The notes under the pieces: generated by a model | What the model was told of the DNA's origin: nothing | Databases searched by the model: none | The model's input: the letters and a program-made list of their open reading frames with translations, nothing else | Part shown: piece by piece, positions 52,579 to 54,150 of the stretch | How positions within the stretch are numbered: the stretch's first letter is position 1 | Layout of the letters: every line of letters begins with the position of its first letter | Source of the DNA: Limnohabitans sp. | Lineage (GTDB): Bacteria; Pseudomonadota; Gammaproteobacteria; Burkholderiales; Burkholderiaceae_C | NCBI RefSeq assembly: GCF_017848645.1 | Contig: NZ_JAFEIF010000054.1 | Coordinates: 1 to 54,150 of the forward strand | DNA length: 54,150 nt | Direction: 5' to 3' | Translations under genes and position numbers: made by a program

Positions 52579-53220
52579 TCAAACCAGTACCCAGCCGCTG
52601 GGCAAGTGCACCAGATCAGCGGGCTCATCAATGTCGGCCAGCGCAGGCAACTCGGCCCACTGCAGGCCGGCCTGGCGGGCGCGCTGGCGCGTGTGCGCCA
52701 TCACCTCAGGCGTGCTCCAGACCATGCCCTCAAACAGCTCGGGCGCAGGCCGGCGCAAACCCACCAGGGCGTAGCCGCCATCGAGCGCGGGCACAAACAC
52801 CGCGTCGCGGGTCATCAAGGCCTGCGCAGCTTCTTGCAGCACCGTGGCGTTCAGGCCCGGGGCGTCGGTGCCCATGAGCAAGACCGCCGCGTGGCGCGAC
52901 AAGCCGCGCAGCAAAGCGCGGTGCATACGTTGCCCCAAATCGCCATCGCCTTGCAGGCTCAAGGTCAAACGGCCGGAGTCGGTGTCCTTGGCCTTTTCAT
53001 GGGCCCTGTTTTGCGCCTGGGCAAAGGCCGGGTGCGAGGTGTCGGGGCTCACGCACAGCTCCAGCGCGGCCCACGGCACTTGCGCGGCCTGCTGCACCGC
53101 GTGCATGAGCAGTTGCTGGGCCAAGCGCGCCGAGCCTTCGGCGCCCAAGGCGGGCATGAGCCGGGTTTTGGCTTGGCCCGCCACCGGGGCTTTGGCGAAG
53201 ATGATCAAGGCGGTGTTCAT
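52579..53220 (-). CDS. TIGR04282-type arsenosugar biosynthesis GT-A-fold protein (DUF2064)
   Basis: A 213-residue protein that starts MNTALIIFAKAPVAGQAKTRLMPALGAEGSARLAQQLL. The KAP..G.AKTRL motif is shared with the CofC/MobA-type nucleotidyltransferases of the GT-A fold. ALLMGTDAPGL and FVPALDGGYALVGLRRPAPELFEGMVWSTPEV complete the DUF2064/TIGR04282 pattern. The family is annotated as arsenosugar biosynthesis glycosyltransferase by neighbourhood. The motif suggests that it may instead attach a nucleotide to a sugar 1-phosphate. It overlaps the next GT gene by 4 bp. Confidence 0.85.
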   Translation of the reverse strand: MNTALIIFAKAPVAGQAKTRLMPALGAEGSARLAQQLLMHAVQQAAQVPWAALELCVSPDTSHPAFAQAQNRAHEKAKDTDSGRLTLSLQGDGDLGQRMHRALLRGLSRHAAVLLMGTDAPGLNATVLQEAAQALMTRDAVFVPALDGGYALVGLRRPAPELFEGMVWSTPEVMAHTRQRARQAGLQWAELPALADIDEPADLVHLPSGWVLV

Positions 53221-53927
53221 CGGTAATCCTCTGCCAAGCTGTGCGCCAGCTCGCCGCGCCAATAACGCCAGCGCAAGCGCCACATCAAGAAAATCGTGCG
53301 CCACACGCCGCGCTGCTCCCAGCGCCGACCGGAGGTGATCACCCGCTCACGCAGGCAAGCCGGTGCGCCCACAGCGCGCAAGCGCTTGGATATGTCAATG
53401 TCTTCCATCAGGGGTTGTGGGGCAAAACCGCCCACTTGGGCGTAGGCCTCACGGCGCATGAAAAGGGCCTGGTCGCCGGTGGCAATGCCCGTCCAGCGGG
53501 AACGCAGGTTCATCATCGCGGCCACCACCCTCAGCATCCAAGGCCGCCCTGCAATGCGCACGTCAAAGCGCCCCCAGGCGTGGCCACGGGCCAGCGCCTG
53601 CATCAGGTGCTCATCGGCACGCTCGGGCAGCATGGTGTCGGCGTGCAAAAACAGCAGCACCTCGCCCCAGCCCAGCGCTGCGCCAGCGTTCATTTGTGCG
53701 GCCCGGCCGCGCGGGGAATCGATCACGGCATCAGCGTGCGCCCGGGCCAAGGCCAGGGTGTCGTCCTGGCTGCCACCGTCCACCACCACCACACGCGCAC
53801 CGCGCTGGCGCAGTGGCCCCAAGGCCTTCAAAGTGGCTTCAATGCCCTGGGCTTCGTTGAGCACGGGCACCACGATGCACAGGCCTGTTGGCTTGGGATC
53901 CCCAGGCGTGAATGTGTGGGGCTTCAT
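53217..53927 (-). CDS. TIGR04283-type arsenosugar biosynthesis glycosyltransferase (GT2)
   Basis: A 236-residue family-2 glycosyltransferase. Its motifs are CIVVPVLNEAQGIEATLKAL, VVVVDGGSQDDTLALA, DSPRGRAAQMNAGAALGWGEVLLFLHADTMLP (donor/metal aspartate HAD), TGIATGDQALFMRREAYAQVGGF and PLMEDIDISKRL (acceptor-site ED). The GRA.QMNAGA segment is typical of TIGR04283. It probably transfers the dimethylarsinoyl-ribosyl group, or a sugar onto an arsenosugar aglycone. It starts 30 bp after arsS. Confidence 0.88.
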   Translation of the reverse strand: MKPHTFTPGDPKPTGLCIVVPVLNEAQGIEATLKALGPLRQRGARVVVVDGGSQDDTLALARAHADAVIDSPRGRAAQMNAGAALGWGEVLLFLHADTMLPERADEHLMQALARGHAWGRFDVRIAGRPWMLRVVAAMMNLRSRWTGIATGDQALFMRREAYAQVGGFAPQPLMEDIDISKRLRAVGAPACLRERVITSGRRWEQRGVWRTIFLMWRLRWRYWRGELAHSLAEDYR

Positions 53928-53957
53928 GCGTTCGTCTTTTGGCGCATCGGCGGTCCA

Positions 53958-54150
53958 TCAGTTGGCCTCGGCCAGTTTGGGGTGGAAGTGGACAACGGAT
54001 GCGGTGACGGGTTCTGCCACCTCGAGCGCGCCGCCGCAGCTGCTGCCTTGACCCGCCGTGCACCCGTAACAGTGGTCGGCAATGGCAATGGCTTGCCCGG
54101 TGATGTCGTGCTCGAGCAAGTCGGCCAGGTGGGGTGGGGCCGGGGTGCCC
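53958..54150 (-). CDS. arsS: ArsS, radical-SAM arsenosugar biosynthesis protein, C-terminal part only
   Basis: Only the last 64 codons lie in the window; the rest is beyond the right edge. The piece ends the DUF3641-type C-terminal domain: ITGQAIAIADHCYGCTAGQGSSCGGALEVAEPV. The cysteine pattern CYGCTAG.GSSC is the hallmark of the ArsS (radical SAM/Cys-rich) family. ArsS joins a 5'-deoxyadenosyl radical to dimethylarsenite, making 5'-deoxy-5'-dimethylarsinoyl-adenosine, the first committed arsenosugar step. The radical SAM cysteines and any arsM gene must lie to the right. It is probably the first or second gene of the operon that runs to 48107. Confidence 0.87.
   Translation of the reverse strand, partial: GTPAPPHLADLLEHDITGQAIAIADHCYGCTAGQGSSCGGALEVAEPVTASVVHFHPKLAEAN

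Noticed and set aside
48107..54150. arsM, arsR or arsC within the visible arsenic operon
   Set aside because: None of the frames shows their motifs; they may lie beyond the right edge.

Overview
The window looks like a stretch of chromosome from a GC-rich betaproteobacterium of the order Burkholderiales, most likely Comamonadaceae. The reasons are the dense short-spaced gene order, Bug-type tripartite tricarboxylate receptors, a porin-glnK-amtB operon with a sigma-54 promoter, a HemB with the aspartate-rich (Mg-type) metal site, and selenoneine genes of the type described in Variovorax. I see no rRNA, tRNA or CRISPR array. The only mobile element is one decayed IS4-family copy.

Left third (1-20.9 kb): a VanZ-like fragment, hemJ and hemB with a candidate small RNA between them, and a CorA transporter. 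A dienelactone hydrolase/chromene-carboxylate isomerase pair lies divergent from an SDR/MaoC pair. Then come a MarC protein, a LysR gene divergent from mmsA, and an outer-membrane barrel gene whose terminator has been split by the IS element. Next are a TauE/SafE permease, two EamA exporters, alanine racemase, DedA, glutathione peroxidase, a four-gene VOC/WYL-regulator/GyrI-like/EVE operon, a small coiled-coil membrane protein and a hipBA toxin-antitoxin pair.

Middle (20.9-37.8 kb): glcEF with an SMP-30 lactonase; a nitrogen-controlled operon (porin, glnK, amtB); comM/yifB; a PrpD-Bug-SDR catabolic operon divergent from an MFS permease; a periplasmic sulfurtransferase, a TsuA-like thiosulfate channel and a 55-residue protein; and argP divergent from argO.

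Right third (37.8-54.15 kb) is the notable part. It combines two organometalloid pathways, each near its own PhnCDE-type ABC importer. First, a probable selenium-oxyanion importer (phnD1-C1-E1a-E1b) lies near egtD, senA and senB, the genes for hercynine and selenoneine; a LysR/Bug/M20 module sits in between. Second, an eight-gene minus-strand operon enters from the right edge: the 3' end of a radical-SAM ArsS gene, TIGR04283- and TIGR04282-type glycosyltransferases, phnD2-E2-C2, a variant metallophosphatase and an MTA-phosphorylase-like gene. I read it as an arsenosugar pathway with its own importer, nucleoside phosphorylase and phosphatase. The TIGR04282 protein may be a sugar-1-phosphate nucleotidyltransferase rather than a glycosyltransferase.

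A recurring regulatory theme is a -10-like hexamer (often CACAAT) placed exactly 6-7 bp before the start codon and without a ribosome binding site. It occurs at 13 genes and predicts leaderless mRNAs, including those of hemB, senB, egtD and hipB.
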